From: Xanthobacteraceae bacterium
Lineage (GTDB): Bacteria; Pseudomonadota; Alphaproteobacteria; Rhizobiales; Xanthobacteraceae
Reading direction: 5' to 3'
DNA length: 64,000 nt
NCBI GenBank assembly: GCA_031291475.1
Contig: JARLIY010000076.1
Span: 48,708-112,707 of the forward strand
Shown here piece by piece: positions 56,681-64,000 of this stretch (position 1 is the stretch's first letter; the number at the start of each line of letters is the position of its first letter). Under the pieces are notes generated by a model that searched no databases, was not told the origin of the DNA, and was given only the letters and a program-made list of their open reading frames with translations. A program made the position numbers and the translations under genes.

Positions 56681-57691
56681 ATGGTCGATCTGCGCGACTT
56701 CATCGCCGGGATGCCGAAATGCGAGCTGCATCTGCATCTGGAGGGCACGCTCGAACCGGAATTGAAATTCGAGCTGGCGAAAAGGAACGGCATGAGCCTT
56801 CCCTACAAGGATGCGGCTGAGATGCGGGCGGCTTACGACTTCAACGATTTGCCCTCCTTCCTGAAGATCTACTACGAGGGCATGAAGGTCCTCGTCCATG
56901 AGCCGGATTTCTACGACCTGACTTTCGCCTATCTCGCAAAGGCGCATGCGCAAAACGTGCGCTACGCCGAGATGTTCTTCGACCCGCAGCCGCACACCGG
57001 GCGCGGCGTGCCGTTCGCCGTCGTGATCCGCGGCATTCGCCGCGCGCAGATGGACGCCGAGCGCATCCTCGGCATCAAGAGCCAGCTCATCATGTGCTTC
57101 CTGCGCGACTGGAGCGCCGAGTTCGCCATGACGACGCTGGTGCAATCGCTGCCTTATCGCGAATGGATCGTCGGCGTCGGGCTCGATTCCGACGAAAAAA
57201 ACAATCCGCCGGTGAAATTCAAGGCGGTGTTCGAGCGCGCCCGCAGCGAGGGTTTTCTCCTCACCATGCATTGCGACGTCGACCAGCAGAACTCGACCGA
57301 ACATATCCGGCAATGCCTGGAGGAGATCGGCGTCAACCGCATCGATCACGGCGTCAATGTGCTGGACAGTAACGCGCTGATCGACGAGGTGGCGCGCCGC
57401 CGGCTGGCGCTTACCATCTGCCCGGTCTCCAACGCCTTCGTCACCAACGGCAGCAAGGCCAAGGAGATCAAGCGCATGCTCGATCTCGGCATCCGCGCCA
57501 CGGTGCATTCCGACGATCCGGCCTATTTCCGCGGCTACATCACCGAGAATTTCGTCTGCACCCAGGAAGAAGCCGATCTGGGGCCCAAGGACGTCGTGCA
57601 GCTGTCCCGCAACGCCTTCGAAAGCACCTGGCTGCCGCGCGCGGCCAAGGAGCGTTACCTCGCCGAGCTCGACGCCTACGCCGCGCGCTAG
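56681..57691 (+). CDS. adenine deaminase (adenosine deaminase-like family)
   Basis: Zn amidohydrolase of 336 aa converting adenine to hypoxanthine. ELHLHLEGTLEPE provides metal His residues, followed by HCDV, IDHGVNVLDS and SDDPAYF. The substrate segment VGVGLDSDE matches the adenine-specific branch (GLDSSE-type) rather than adenosine deaminases (GxDLAGxE). GGAGG (56671-56675) sets the ATG at 56681. Hypoxanthine could then pass to xanthine dehydrogenase, not encoded here. It converges with the transporter. Confidence 0.9.
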   Translation: MVDLRDFIAGMPKCELHLHLEGTLEPELKFELAKRNGMSLPYKDAAEMRAAYDFNDLPSFLKIYYEGMKVLVHEPDFYDLTFAYLAKAHAQNVRYAEMFFDPQPHTGRGVPFAVVIRGIRRAQMDAERILGIKSQLIMCFLRDWSAEFAMTTLVQSLPYREWIVGVGLDSDEKNNPPVKFKAVFERARSEGFLLTMHCDVDQQNSTEHIRQCLEEIGVNRIDHGVNVLDSNALIDEVARRRLALTICPVSNAFVTNGSKAKEIKRMLDLGIRATVHSDDPAYFRGYITENFVCTQEEADLGPKDVVQLSRNAFESTWLPRAAKERYLAELDAYAAR

Positions 57692-57713
57692 GGCGCAATG
57701 CGGCATAATTTTA

Positions 57714-57820
57714 CAGCCGGGCCGGCCACTTCGGGCCGGACCCGGTTGGCCGGGCATGACGAGTCGGAGTTGAGCGCTGGCTTATAAAACGTCGATGGCC
57801 GGGGGTTAAGCCCGGCCATC
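57714..57820. repeat. REP-like palindromes between convergent genes
   Basis: GATGGCCGGG (57794-57803) pairs with CCCGGCCATC (57811-57820) around a seven-base loop. Upstream, CACTTCGGGCCGGACCCG is shared with the element at 40541-40636. The hairpin may also terminate both convergent genes. Confidence 0.8.
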
Positions 57821-57850
57821 GCGCGTTTTCGGCTGACGAAGATCGGAGAA

Positions 57851-58933
57851 TCACTTCCCCGGAATCTTGTCGTCGATACCTTTGACGTAGAAGTTCATGC
57901 TCAGGATCTGGCCGGGGTCGAGATGGGTGCCGCCTTTGCAATCAACCGTCTTGCCGTCCTGATCGGTGATCGGACATTTGAACGGATGCAGCTGGCCGGA
58001 CTTGATGGCGGCTTGCGTCGCCTCGGCCATCTTCTTCACGTCGTCGGGCATGTTCGTATAGGGCGCCATCACCACCATTCCCGAATCCAGCCCGCCCCAG
58101 GTGTCCTCGGACTTCCACTTGCCGTCGAGCACGGCCTGGGCGCGCTGCGTGTAGTAGCCGCCCCAATAATCCGTGTCCGCGGTGAGCTGGGCCTTCGGCC
58201 CGAACTTGATCATGTCGGACGATTCGCCGAAGGAGTGGATGCCGCGCTGCTCCGCGATCTGCGTGGCGGCCGGCGAGTCGGTGTGCTGCGTCAGGATGTC
58301 GGCGCCCTGGTCGATCAGCGTCTTGGCGGCGTCGGCTTCCTTGCCCGGGTCGAACCAGGAGTTCACCCAGATGATCTTCACCTTGATGTTCGGGTTGACC
58401 GACTGCGCGCCCAGTATGGTTGCGTTGATGTTGGAGATGACTTCGGGGATCGGGAACGAGACGATGTAGCCGATGACGCCCGTCTTCGACATCTTCGCGG
58501 CGATCTGGCCCTGGATGTAGCGCCCTTCATAGAAGCGGGCGGCATAGGTGCTCAGGTTGTTCGCGCGCTTGAATCCGGTGGCGTGTTCGAAGAACACGTT
58601 TGGATATTTGTTCGCCACCTTGAGCGTGGCGTCCATGAAGCCGAACGACGTGGTGAAGATCAGCTTGTGGCCGCTGCGCGCCAGCTGCTCGATCGAACGT
58701 TCGGCGTCGGGGCCTTCGGGAACGTTCTCCAGGAAGGTCGTCTCGACCTTGTCGCCGAGCGCCTTTTCCATCGCCTTGCGGCCGACGTCATGTTGGTAGG
58801 TCCAGCCGAGGTCGCCGACCGGGCCGACGCCGATGAATCCGACTTTCAGCTTTTCAGCGGCATACACCCCGCAGAATGTCGCGGTTGCGGCCGCGAGGAC
58901 AGCGGCCATAGCGACGATGTTCAATTTCTTCAT
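57851..58933 (-). CDS. BMP-family ABC transporter substrate-binding protein
   Basis: Periplasmic binding protein of 360 aa with a signal peptide (KKLNIVAMAAVLAAATATF...) and the BMP (basic membrane protein A/Med) opening KVGFIGVGPVGDLGWTYQHD, then IFTTSFGFMDAT and LTQHTDSPAATQIAE. BMP proteins bind nucleosides, nucleobases or related compounds. It is the last gene of the transporter unit, 99 bases after the second permease. The deaminases next to it support a purine substrate. Confidence 0.93.
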   Translation of the reverse strand: MKKLNIVAMAAVLAAATATFCGVYAAEKLKVGFIGVGPVGDLGWTYQHDVGRKAMEKALGDKVETTFLENVPEGPDAERSIEQLARSGHKLIFTTSFGFMDATLKVANKYPNVFFEHATGFKRANNLSTYAARFYEGRYIQGQIAAKMSKTGVIGYIVSFPIPEVISNINATILGAQSVNPNIKVKIIWVNSWFDPGKEADAAKTLIDQGADILTQHTDSPAATQIAEQRGIHSFGESSDMIKFGPKAQLTADTDYWGGYYTQRAQAVLDGKWKSEDTWGGLDSGMVVMAPYTNMPDDVKKMAEATQAAIKSGQLHPFKCPITDQDGKTVDCKGGTHLDPGQILSMNFYVKGIDDKIPGK

Positions 58934-59032
58934 GACTTCACTCCGGGTTGGAAAGACGGGCCTATTTTCACTTTTTCACTTTCCCAATTCGAGTTCACTT
59001 ACTGCGAAGCGCGCGGTGCGCCCGCAGGACGT

Positions 59033-59989
59033 TCAGCGGTCAGGCACAAAAACTACCCCCAGTGACGCGGGCGCGGCAGACCCGGCAGTGCCACGCGTCC
59101 GTGAAATCAACACCAGAACGATGACCGTGGCAAGGTAAGGCAGCGAGTTCATCAATTGCTGCGGCACGCCGAGTTGGAGCGGTTGCAAAGCCAGCCCGAG
59201 GATGCTCACGGCCCCGAACAGATAGGCGCCGGCGACCAAACGGCCCGGCCGCCAGGAGGCGAAAACCACCAGCGCCAGCGCGATCCAGCCGCGTCCCGCG
59301 GTCATGCCGGGAATGAAAAACGGGGTATAGGACAACGACAAAAAGGCGCCGCCCAGCCCGGCACAAGCGCCGCCGAACAGAACAGCCAGCATGCGAATCC
59401 GCAGCACCGGGTAGCCCAGCGCATGCGCCGAGACGTGATTGTCGCCGACGGCGCGCAAAATGAGGCCGGCGCGGGTTCGATAAAGGAAGAGCCAAATCGC
59501 GATGATCAGCGCGATCGAGAAATAGACGAAAGCGTCCTCGCCGAACAGGATCCGGCCGATCACGGGCAGATCGGTGAGCACCGGCAGATGCAGCCGCGGA
59601 GCCTGCACAATCTGCTCGCCGACAAATCCCGCTCCGATCAGTCCCGACAGACCGACGCCGAGAATGGTCAGCGCCAGCCCGGTCGCGACCTGGTTCACCG
59701 CAAGTCCGAGCGTGAGGAAGCCGAAAACCGCCGACAATGCGGCGCCGGCGACGATGCCGCAAAGCGCGCCGACCAGCGTCGAGCCCGACATGAAGGCGCC
59801 GGCGAAACCGCAGGCGGCGCCCATGATCATCATCCCCTCGATGCCGAGATTGAGCACGCCCGCGCGCTCGACAACCAATTCGCCGGACGACGCCAGCAAC
59901 AGCGGCGTCGAGGCCGTGATCACCGTGAGGATGAAGCTGACCGAGAAGATCAGCCTGAAGATCTCGATGAGGGCATCAACCATGGGCAT
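59033..59989 (-). CDS. ABC transporter permease (BMP-type, second subunit)
   Basis: Inner-membrane permease of 318 aa with about nine helices. ERAGVLNLGIEGMMIMGAACG is the diagnostic segment of BPD_transp_2 nucleoside permeases. Its start overlaps the end of the first permease gene by 14 bases, and the frames are coupled. Confidence 0.92.
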   Translation of the reverse strand: MPMVDALIEIFRLIFSVSFILTVITASTPLLLASSGELVVERAGVLNLGIEGMMIMGAACGFAGAFMSGSTLVGALCGIVAGAALSAVFGFLTLGLAVNQVATGLALTILGVGLSGLIGAGFVGEQIVQAPRLHLPVLTDLPVIGRILFGEDAFVYFSIALIIAIWLFLYRTRAGLILRAVGDNHVSAHALGYPVLRIRMLAVLFGGACAGLGGAFLSLSYTPFFIPGMTAGRGWIALALVVFASWRPGRLVAGAYLFGAVSILGLALQPLQLGVPQQLMNSLPYLATVIVLVLISRTRGTAGSAAPASLGVVFVPDR

Positions 59990-61067
59990 GCACCGGATTG
60001 CGCACGGTTCTGATGAGGCGGATGCGATAAATGATCAGCGAATCGCAGGCCAGCACGTAGAACAACAGGATGCCCTGGAACACCTTGGTGAGATCGAGCG
60101 GGATTTTCATCGAGATTTGCGCCTCTTCGCCGCCGATAAAAGTCAGCGCCAGAAACAGTCCGGCGATCAGGATGCCGACCGGATTGAGCCGTCCGAGGAA
60201 GGCGACGATGATGGCGGTGAAGCCGTAGCCCGGCGAGATGTTGGGCTGCAGATGTCCGACCGGCCCCGCGACTTCGATGATGCCGGCAAGCCCGGCCAGC
60301 GCCCCGGACACCGCGAAGGTGAAGAGCACCAACCGATCCGCATTGAAACCGGAAAAGCGCGCCGCTTTCGGCGCCGCGCCGACGAGCCGGATTTCAAATC
60401 CCATGATCATGCGGCCGAGCAGTACCGTCGCCAGCATGACGACGATCAGAGCGAGGACCGAGCCGGCATGCATCCGGCCGCCTTCGATAAAGGTCGGCAC
60501 CGTGGCGACCGGATCGAACTCCGCCGTGGTCGGAAAATTCAGGCCCTTGGGATCGCGCCACGGTCCGCGCACCAGATAATCCATGCCGAGATCGGCGACA
60601 TACACCAGCATCAGGCTGGTGAGGATTTCGCTGGCGCCGAAACGTACCCGGCAGAGCGCCGGAATAAGCGCGTAGAGCGCACCGCCGAGCGCGCCCAGGA
60701 GCAGCATGGCCGGCAGCACCCAAGCCCCGGCATCGGTTCCGTTGGTGCGCACGGCAAGCCAGCTTCCGCAGACGGCGCCGACGATAAACTGCCCTTCGGC
60801 ACCGATATTCCAGATGTTGGCGATGTAGCAGAGCGACAGGCCGACCCCGATCATCACCAGCGGCGTCGCCTTCACCGCAATCTCCTGCAGCGAATAACTG
60901 TCGGTGAGCGGCTCGATGAAATAAACGATCAGCGCGGCGATCGGGTTCTTCCCCATGATCGCGAACAAGATGCCGACGGTGACCAGCGTCAGCGCGACCG
61001 CAATCAACGGCGAGGCGATGGCGATCACGGCCGAGCGTTCGGCGCGTTTTTCAAGCACCAACTGCAT
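59976..61067 (-). CDS. ABC transporter permease (BMP-type, first subunit)
   Basis: Inner-membrane permease of 363 aa. IANIWNIGAEGQFIVGAVCG is the conserved BPD_transp_2 segment, and GYGFTAIIVAFLGRLNPVGI the second landmark. It overlaps the ATPase gene by 17 bases and the next permease gene by 14, indicating coupled synthesis of a heterodimeric channel. Confidence 0.92.
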   Translation of the reverse strand: MQLVLEKRAERSAVIAIASPLIAVALTLVTVGILFAIMGKNPIAALIVYFIEPLTDSYSLQEIAVKATPLVMIGVGLSLCYIANIWNIGAEGQFIVGAVCGSWLAVRTNGTDAGAWVLPAMLLLGALGGALYALIPALCRVRFGASEILTSLMLVYVADLGMDYLVRGPWRDPKGLNFPTTAEFDPVATVPTFIEGGRMHAGSVLALIVVMLATVLLGRMIMGFEIRLVGAAPKAARFSGFNADRLVLFTFAVSGALAGLAGIIEVAGPVGHLQPNISPGYGFTAIIVAFLGRLNPVGILIAGLFLALTFIGGEEAQISMKIPLDLTKVFQGILLFYVLACDSLIIYRIRLIRTVRNPVHAHG

Positions 61068-62634
61068 GCTTCGTCTCTTGCTTACCGGCTTGCCCGGCGG
61101 CGTTGGCGCCGCCCATCAGCAATCCAAGTTTCTCGCGCGTCGCGTGGGCGGCATCGAGCGGTTCCGACAGCCGGCCGTGGAACATCACCGCAATGCGATC
61201 GGCAATCTCGGCGAGCTCGTCGAGATCCTGGCTGACAACCAGCACTGCCGTGCCGCGGGCGGCGAGATCGATCAGCGCCTGGCGGATGACCGCCGCGGCG
61301 CCGGCGTCGACGCCCCAGGTCGGCTGGGCGACCACCAGGACGCCGGGCTCGCGCAGGATTTCCCGGCCGACGATGAATTTCTGCAAATTGCCGCCTGAAA
61401 GGCTGACCGCTTCCGGATCGCGCTTGGCCTTGCGCACATCGAAGCTCTTGGTGGTGCGGTCGACGGCGGCCAGCGTTGACGGCTTGTTGACGAAGCCTTT
61501 TTTGACCATGCCGCTGGCGGCATGGCCGGTGAGCAAGGCGTTCTCGGACAGCTTCATGCGCGGCGCGGTGCCGTGGCCGAGGCGTTCCTCCGGCACGAAG
61601 GCCGCGCCCAGGCGGCGGCGCTCGGTCACGCCGAGGAGGCCTGCGGCCTCGCCGTCGATCACGATATTGCGTTCGCCGGGCGAGAGGCGCTCGCCGGACA
61701 GCGCGGAAAACAATTCATCCTGACCGTTGCCGGAGACGCCGGCGATGCCGACAATTTCTCCACCGCGAACCTCGAGCGAGACCTCCTCGAGGCGCGTGCC
61801 ATGCGGATCGTCCGGCTCGAGCGAAAGTTTTTGGACGACGAGCCGCGGCACGGTCACGCCGCGGCCGGACACCGCCTTCACCTCGCCGATGTCCGCGCCG
61901 ACCATCATGCGCGCCAGCGAGGCGGCGGTCTCCTGACGCGGATTGCAGGTCGCCACCTTCTTGCCGCCGCGCAGGATCGTCGCCGTATCGCAGAGCCGTT
62001 TGACCTCTTCGAGCTTGTGGCTGATGTAGAGAATGGTGCGCCCCTCGCCGCGCAGCCGCTCGAGCACGGCGAAGAGCTGGTCGGCCTCCTGCGGCGTGAG
62101 CACTGACGTCGGCTCGTCGAGGATCAGGAGCTTGGGATTTTGCATGAGCGCGCGCACGATCTCGATGCGTTGCCGCTCGCCGACCGACAGCTGCCAGACC
62201 ACGCGCTTGGGATCGAGCGGCAGCCCGTAAACTCGCGCGGTCTCCTCCAGCCGCTCGGAGATGGCGGCAAACGAATCGGTCGGCGGCAGGCCGAGCGCGA
62301 CGTTCTCCGCCACATTGAGATTTTCGAACAGCGTGAAGTGCTGGAACACCATGCCGATGCCCAGCTCGCGTGCCGCGGACGGTCCGGCGAGGACGACCTT
62401 TTGGCCCATCCAGCGCAGCTCGCCGGCGCTCGGCTGGATCACGCCGTACATCATCTTGACCAAGGTGGACTTGCCGGCGCCGTTCTCGCCGAGCAGCGCA
62501 TGGATTTCGGCCGGGTAGAGGTCGAGATCGATGCTGTCGTTGGCGAGAAAATCGCCGTACCGCTTGCTTATGGAAACGGCACTCAATAGCGGTCCGGACC
62601 GCTGGGAAGGCGCTTGTGGCGACGCATCGAGCAT
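61051..62634 (-). CDS. ABC transporter ATPase with two nucleotide-binding domains
   Basis: Double ATPase of 527 aa of the sugar/nucleoside type. The first domain is complete (GENGAGKST, LSVGERQRIEI, LLILDEPTS). The second has a degenerate Walker A (GVSGNGQDE), an intact signature LSGGNLQKF and a Walker B with Gln in place of Glu (VVAQPTWG), as is usual in RbsA/NupO-type proteins. It is the first gene of the four-gene uptake system and is divergent from puuD. Confidence 0.95.
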   Translation of the reverse strand: MLDASPQAPSQRSGPLLSAVSISKRYGDFLANDSIDLDLYPAEIHALLGENGAGKSTLVKMMYGVIQPSAGELRWMGQKVVLAGPSAARELGIGMVFQHFTLFENLNVAENVALGLPPTDSFAAISERLEETARVYGLPLDPKRVVWQLSVGERQRIEIVRALMQNPKLLILDEPTSVLTPQEADQLFAVLERLRGEGRTILYISHKLEEVKRLCDTATILRGGKKVATCNPRQETAASLARMMVGADIGEVKAVSGRGVTVPRLVVQKLSLEPDDPHGTRLEEVSLEVRGGEIVGIAGVSGNGQDELFSALSGERLSPGERNIVIDGEAAGLLGVTERRRLGAAFVPEERLGHGTAPRMKLSENALLTGHAASGMVKKGFVNKPSTLAAVDRTTKSFDVRKAKRDPEAVSLSGGNLQKFIVGREILREPGVLVVAQPTWGVDAGAAAVIRQALIDLAARGTAVLVVSQDLDELAEIADRIAVMFHGRLSEPLDAAHATREKLGLLMGGANAAGQAGKQETKHAVGA

Positions 62635-62689
62635 GGGAATGGCTGCGCTTACCCGTATTTTACAAGGATTCTTGCCGAAAACGTTGCAA

Positions 62690-62714
62690 GGATCGTTCCA
62701 TTATCGGACGATCC
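62690..62714. promoter_or_regulatory. operator-like inverted repeat between transporter and puuD
   Basis: GGATCGT (62690-62696) and ACGATCC (62708-62714) flank 11 bases. A direct repeat CAAGGAT (62663-62669, 62687-62693) overlaps the left arm. It lies in the 239-base divergent spacer, where a purine-responsive regulator could act. No regulator gene is in the window. Confidence 0.45.
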
Positions 62715-62873
62715 CGCGGCCCCCTCTCGAGCCCCATCATCCGCCAAAAATCGGGCGAACAAAAGTGGCAATCGCTGAAGGCTGCCCAAAACGGCGGCAC
62801 AGCCAAGCTTGCACAGGCTACGCGGGTTCTGTCATTGTAATTTGCCGGGGTCGTTTGAGGGGAACCCGACATC

Positions 62874-63830
62874 GTGGAGCTGATACTCGCCGAGTCCGCC
62901 GGCGCCATCCTGCGCTGGCTGCACGTCGTTGCCGGCATCGCCTGGATCGGCAGCTCGTTTTACTTCATCCACCTCGATCTCAGCCTGAAGGCCCGTCCCG
63001 GACTGCCCGCCGGCGTCAAGGGCGACGAGTGGCAGGTCCACGGTGGCGGCTTCTATCACATGATGAAATATCTGGTGGCGCCGGCGCAGATGCCGGACAG
63101 CCTGACCTGGTTCAAGTGGGAAGCCTATACGACCTGGCTGTCGGGATTCGCGTTGCTGGTGCTGGTTTATTATCTCGGCGCCGATCTGTTCCTGATCGAC
63201 AAGGCGGTGCTCGATCTGACGGTCGTGCAGGCGGCCGGGTTTGCCTTCGTCAGCCTGATCGTCTCCTGGCTCATTTATGAGGGCCTCTGCCGGTCGCCGC
63301 TCGGCAAACACGAAGTCGCGCTGGCTCTGGTCGGCTACGTCTACCTGGTGGCGCTGACCTACGCCTTCACTCACGTCTTCAGCGGGCGCGGCGCCTTCAA
63401 CCAGATCGGCGCGGTCATCGGCACCATCATGGTAGCCAACGTCTTCGTCATCATCATCCCGTATCAGAAGAAGACGGTCGACGCGATGATCGCCGGCAAG
63501 GAGCCCGATCCGATATGGGGCCAGCTCGGCAAGCAGCGCTCGGTGCACAACAATTATCTGACGCTTCCCGTCATCTTTTTGATGTTGAGCAACCACTATC
63601 CGCTGTTCTTCGCCACGCGCTTTAATTGGCTGATCGTCGCCATCGTCCTCCTCATCGGCCCGGTGATCCGCCACTTCTTCAATTCGCGCCACGAAGGCAA
63701 AGGCAGCCCGTGGTGGACCTGGGGCGTCGCCGCCGCCGGCATGGCGGCGGTCGCCTGGCTGTCGGCGGCCGGGGCGCGCGCGGCCACCCGCCGCGCGCGG
63801 CCGCCACCCCCCAAAAAAACACAAAAATAA
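62874..63830 (+). CDS. puuD: urate hydroxylase PuuD, 3' part lost
   Basis: Membrane-bound urate oxidase converting urate to 5-hydroxyisourate, with electrons passed to a C-terminal cytochrome c domain. The N-terminal membrane domain is clear: ILRWLHVVAGIAWIGSSFYF, HGGGFYHMMKYLVAPAQMP, FKWEAYTTWLSG and GKQRSVHNNYLTLPVIFLML. About eight helices are visible. Real coding sequence ends near 63780. The final residues (PPPPKKTQK) come from the homopolymer tail, and the heme-binding CxxCH domain is missing. The start is the GTG at 62874 behind GAGGGG. Confidence 0.88.
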   Translation: MELILAESAGAILRWLHVVAGIAWIGSSFYFIHLDLSLKARPGLPAGVKGDEWQVHGGGFYHMMKYLVAPAQMPDSLTWFKWEAYTTWLSGFALLVLVYYLGADLFLIDKAVLDLTVVQAAGFAFVSLIVSWLIYEGLCRSPLGKHEVALALVGYVYLVALTYAFTHVFSGRGAFNQIGAVIGTIMVANVFVIIIPYQKKTVDAMIAGKEPDPIWGQLGKQRSVHNNYLTLPVIFLMLSNHYPLFFATRFNWLIVAIVLLIGPVIRHFFNSRHEGKGSPWWTWGVAAAGMAAVAWLSAAGARAATRRARPPPPKKTQK

Positions 63831-64000
63831 AAAAAAAAAAAAAAAACAATAAAAAAAAAAAAAAAACCCCAAACCCCAAAACCCCCGGGGGGGGGTTTGT
63901 TGTTTTTGCCTGAAAAATGGTTTGCATTGGTATGGAACTAACGCATTTTTTTTTTATTGTTTTTTTTTTTTTTTTTTTTGTTTAAACAATTTTTTAAAAC
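63790..64000. other. homopolymer-rich, probably artefactual contig end
   Basis: From about 63,790 the sequence switches abruptly from GC-rich coding DNA to runs of A, C, G and T (long A runs, nine G, about twenty T). It has no coding, RNA or repeat signature of this genome and interrupts puuD mid-gene. A sequencing or assembly artefact is the simplest reading. Confidence 0.8.

Overview
This 64 kb window is high-GC DNA (roughly 63-65% by eye) from an alphaproteobacterium, most likely a member of the Hyphomicrobiales (Bradyrhizobium/Pseudolabrys-like). The pointers are the rpmH-rnpA-yidC and engB-argB blocks, a DUF3108 protein, a mercuric-reductase-like flavoprotein, and several short palindromic repeat families, including the GAGCATGATCCGGAAAAGTGG type, that I associate with this order. 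No transposase, integrase, phage gene, rRNA or CRISPR array was seen. One tRNA (Arg, anticodon ACG) is present.

Layout. 0.1-4.3 kb: a possible 35-residue membrane peptide, a small conserved-looking protein, a DMT transporter, a sterol-desaturase-type hydroxylase, argB and engB. 4.4-15.4 kb: a mixed block separating engB from yidC, holding an SPW membrane protein, an L,D-transpeptidase lipoprotein, a phosphoesterase, a class III aminotransferase, a Mop molybdate protein, a His-rich secreted peptide whose only plausible start is ACG, an extensin-like protein, an acyl-CoA synthetase, an RlpA-like protein, a soluble globin-like chemoreceptor and an NADP-dependent reductase. 15.4-18 kb: yidC, rnpA and rpmH with a clear promoter. 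18-26.5 kb: a flavoprotein lacking its redox cysteines, an orphan histidine kinase, an LLM monooxygenase, an SDR, an adenylate cyclase-TPR protein and an OYE-type flavoprotein. 26.6-40.5 kb: tRNA-Arg followed by many dehydrogenases and oxidoreductases of unknown substrate, a COG0523 GTPase, an M24 protein, and a three-gene unit encoding Gfo/Idh, EboE and a beta-hydroxyacid dehydrogenase.

40.6-63.8 kb is the coherent part: a purine/ureide super-cluster. It contains 8-oxoguanine deaminase (giving urate), adenine deaminase, a PuuD-type urate hydroxylase (truncated at the window end), a UraD-UraH fusion, PuuE allantoinase and an allantoate-amidohydrolase-type enzyme. A four-gene BMP-family ABC transporter probably imports nucleobases or nucleosides. 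Embedded among these is a tight four-gene operon: HyuA, HyuB, a ring-opening amidohydrolase of the cyanuric acid hydrolase/barbiturase family, and an amidase-signature enzyme. Its substrate cannot be read from sequence but is probably another cyclic ureide or imide. DUF3237, DUF3830 and HdeA-like proteins of unknown role sit inside the same cluster.

The last ~200 bases (from about 63,790) are homopolymer-rich, AT-rich sequence unlike the rest. They look like a contig-end artefact that destroys the 3' part of puuD.
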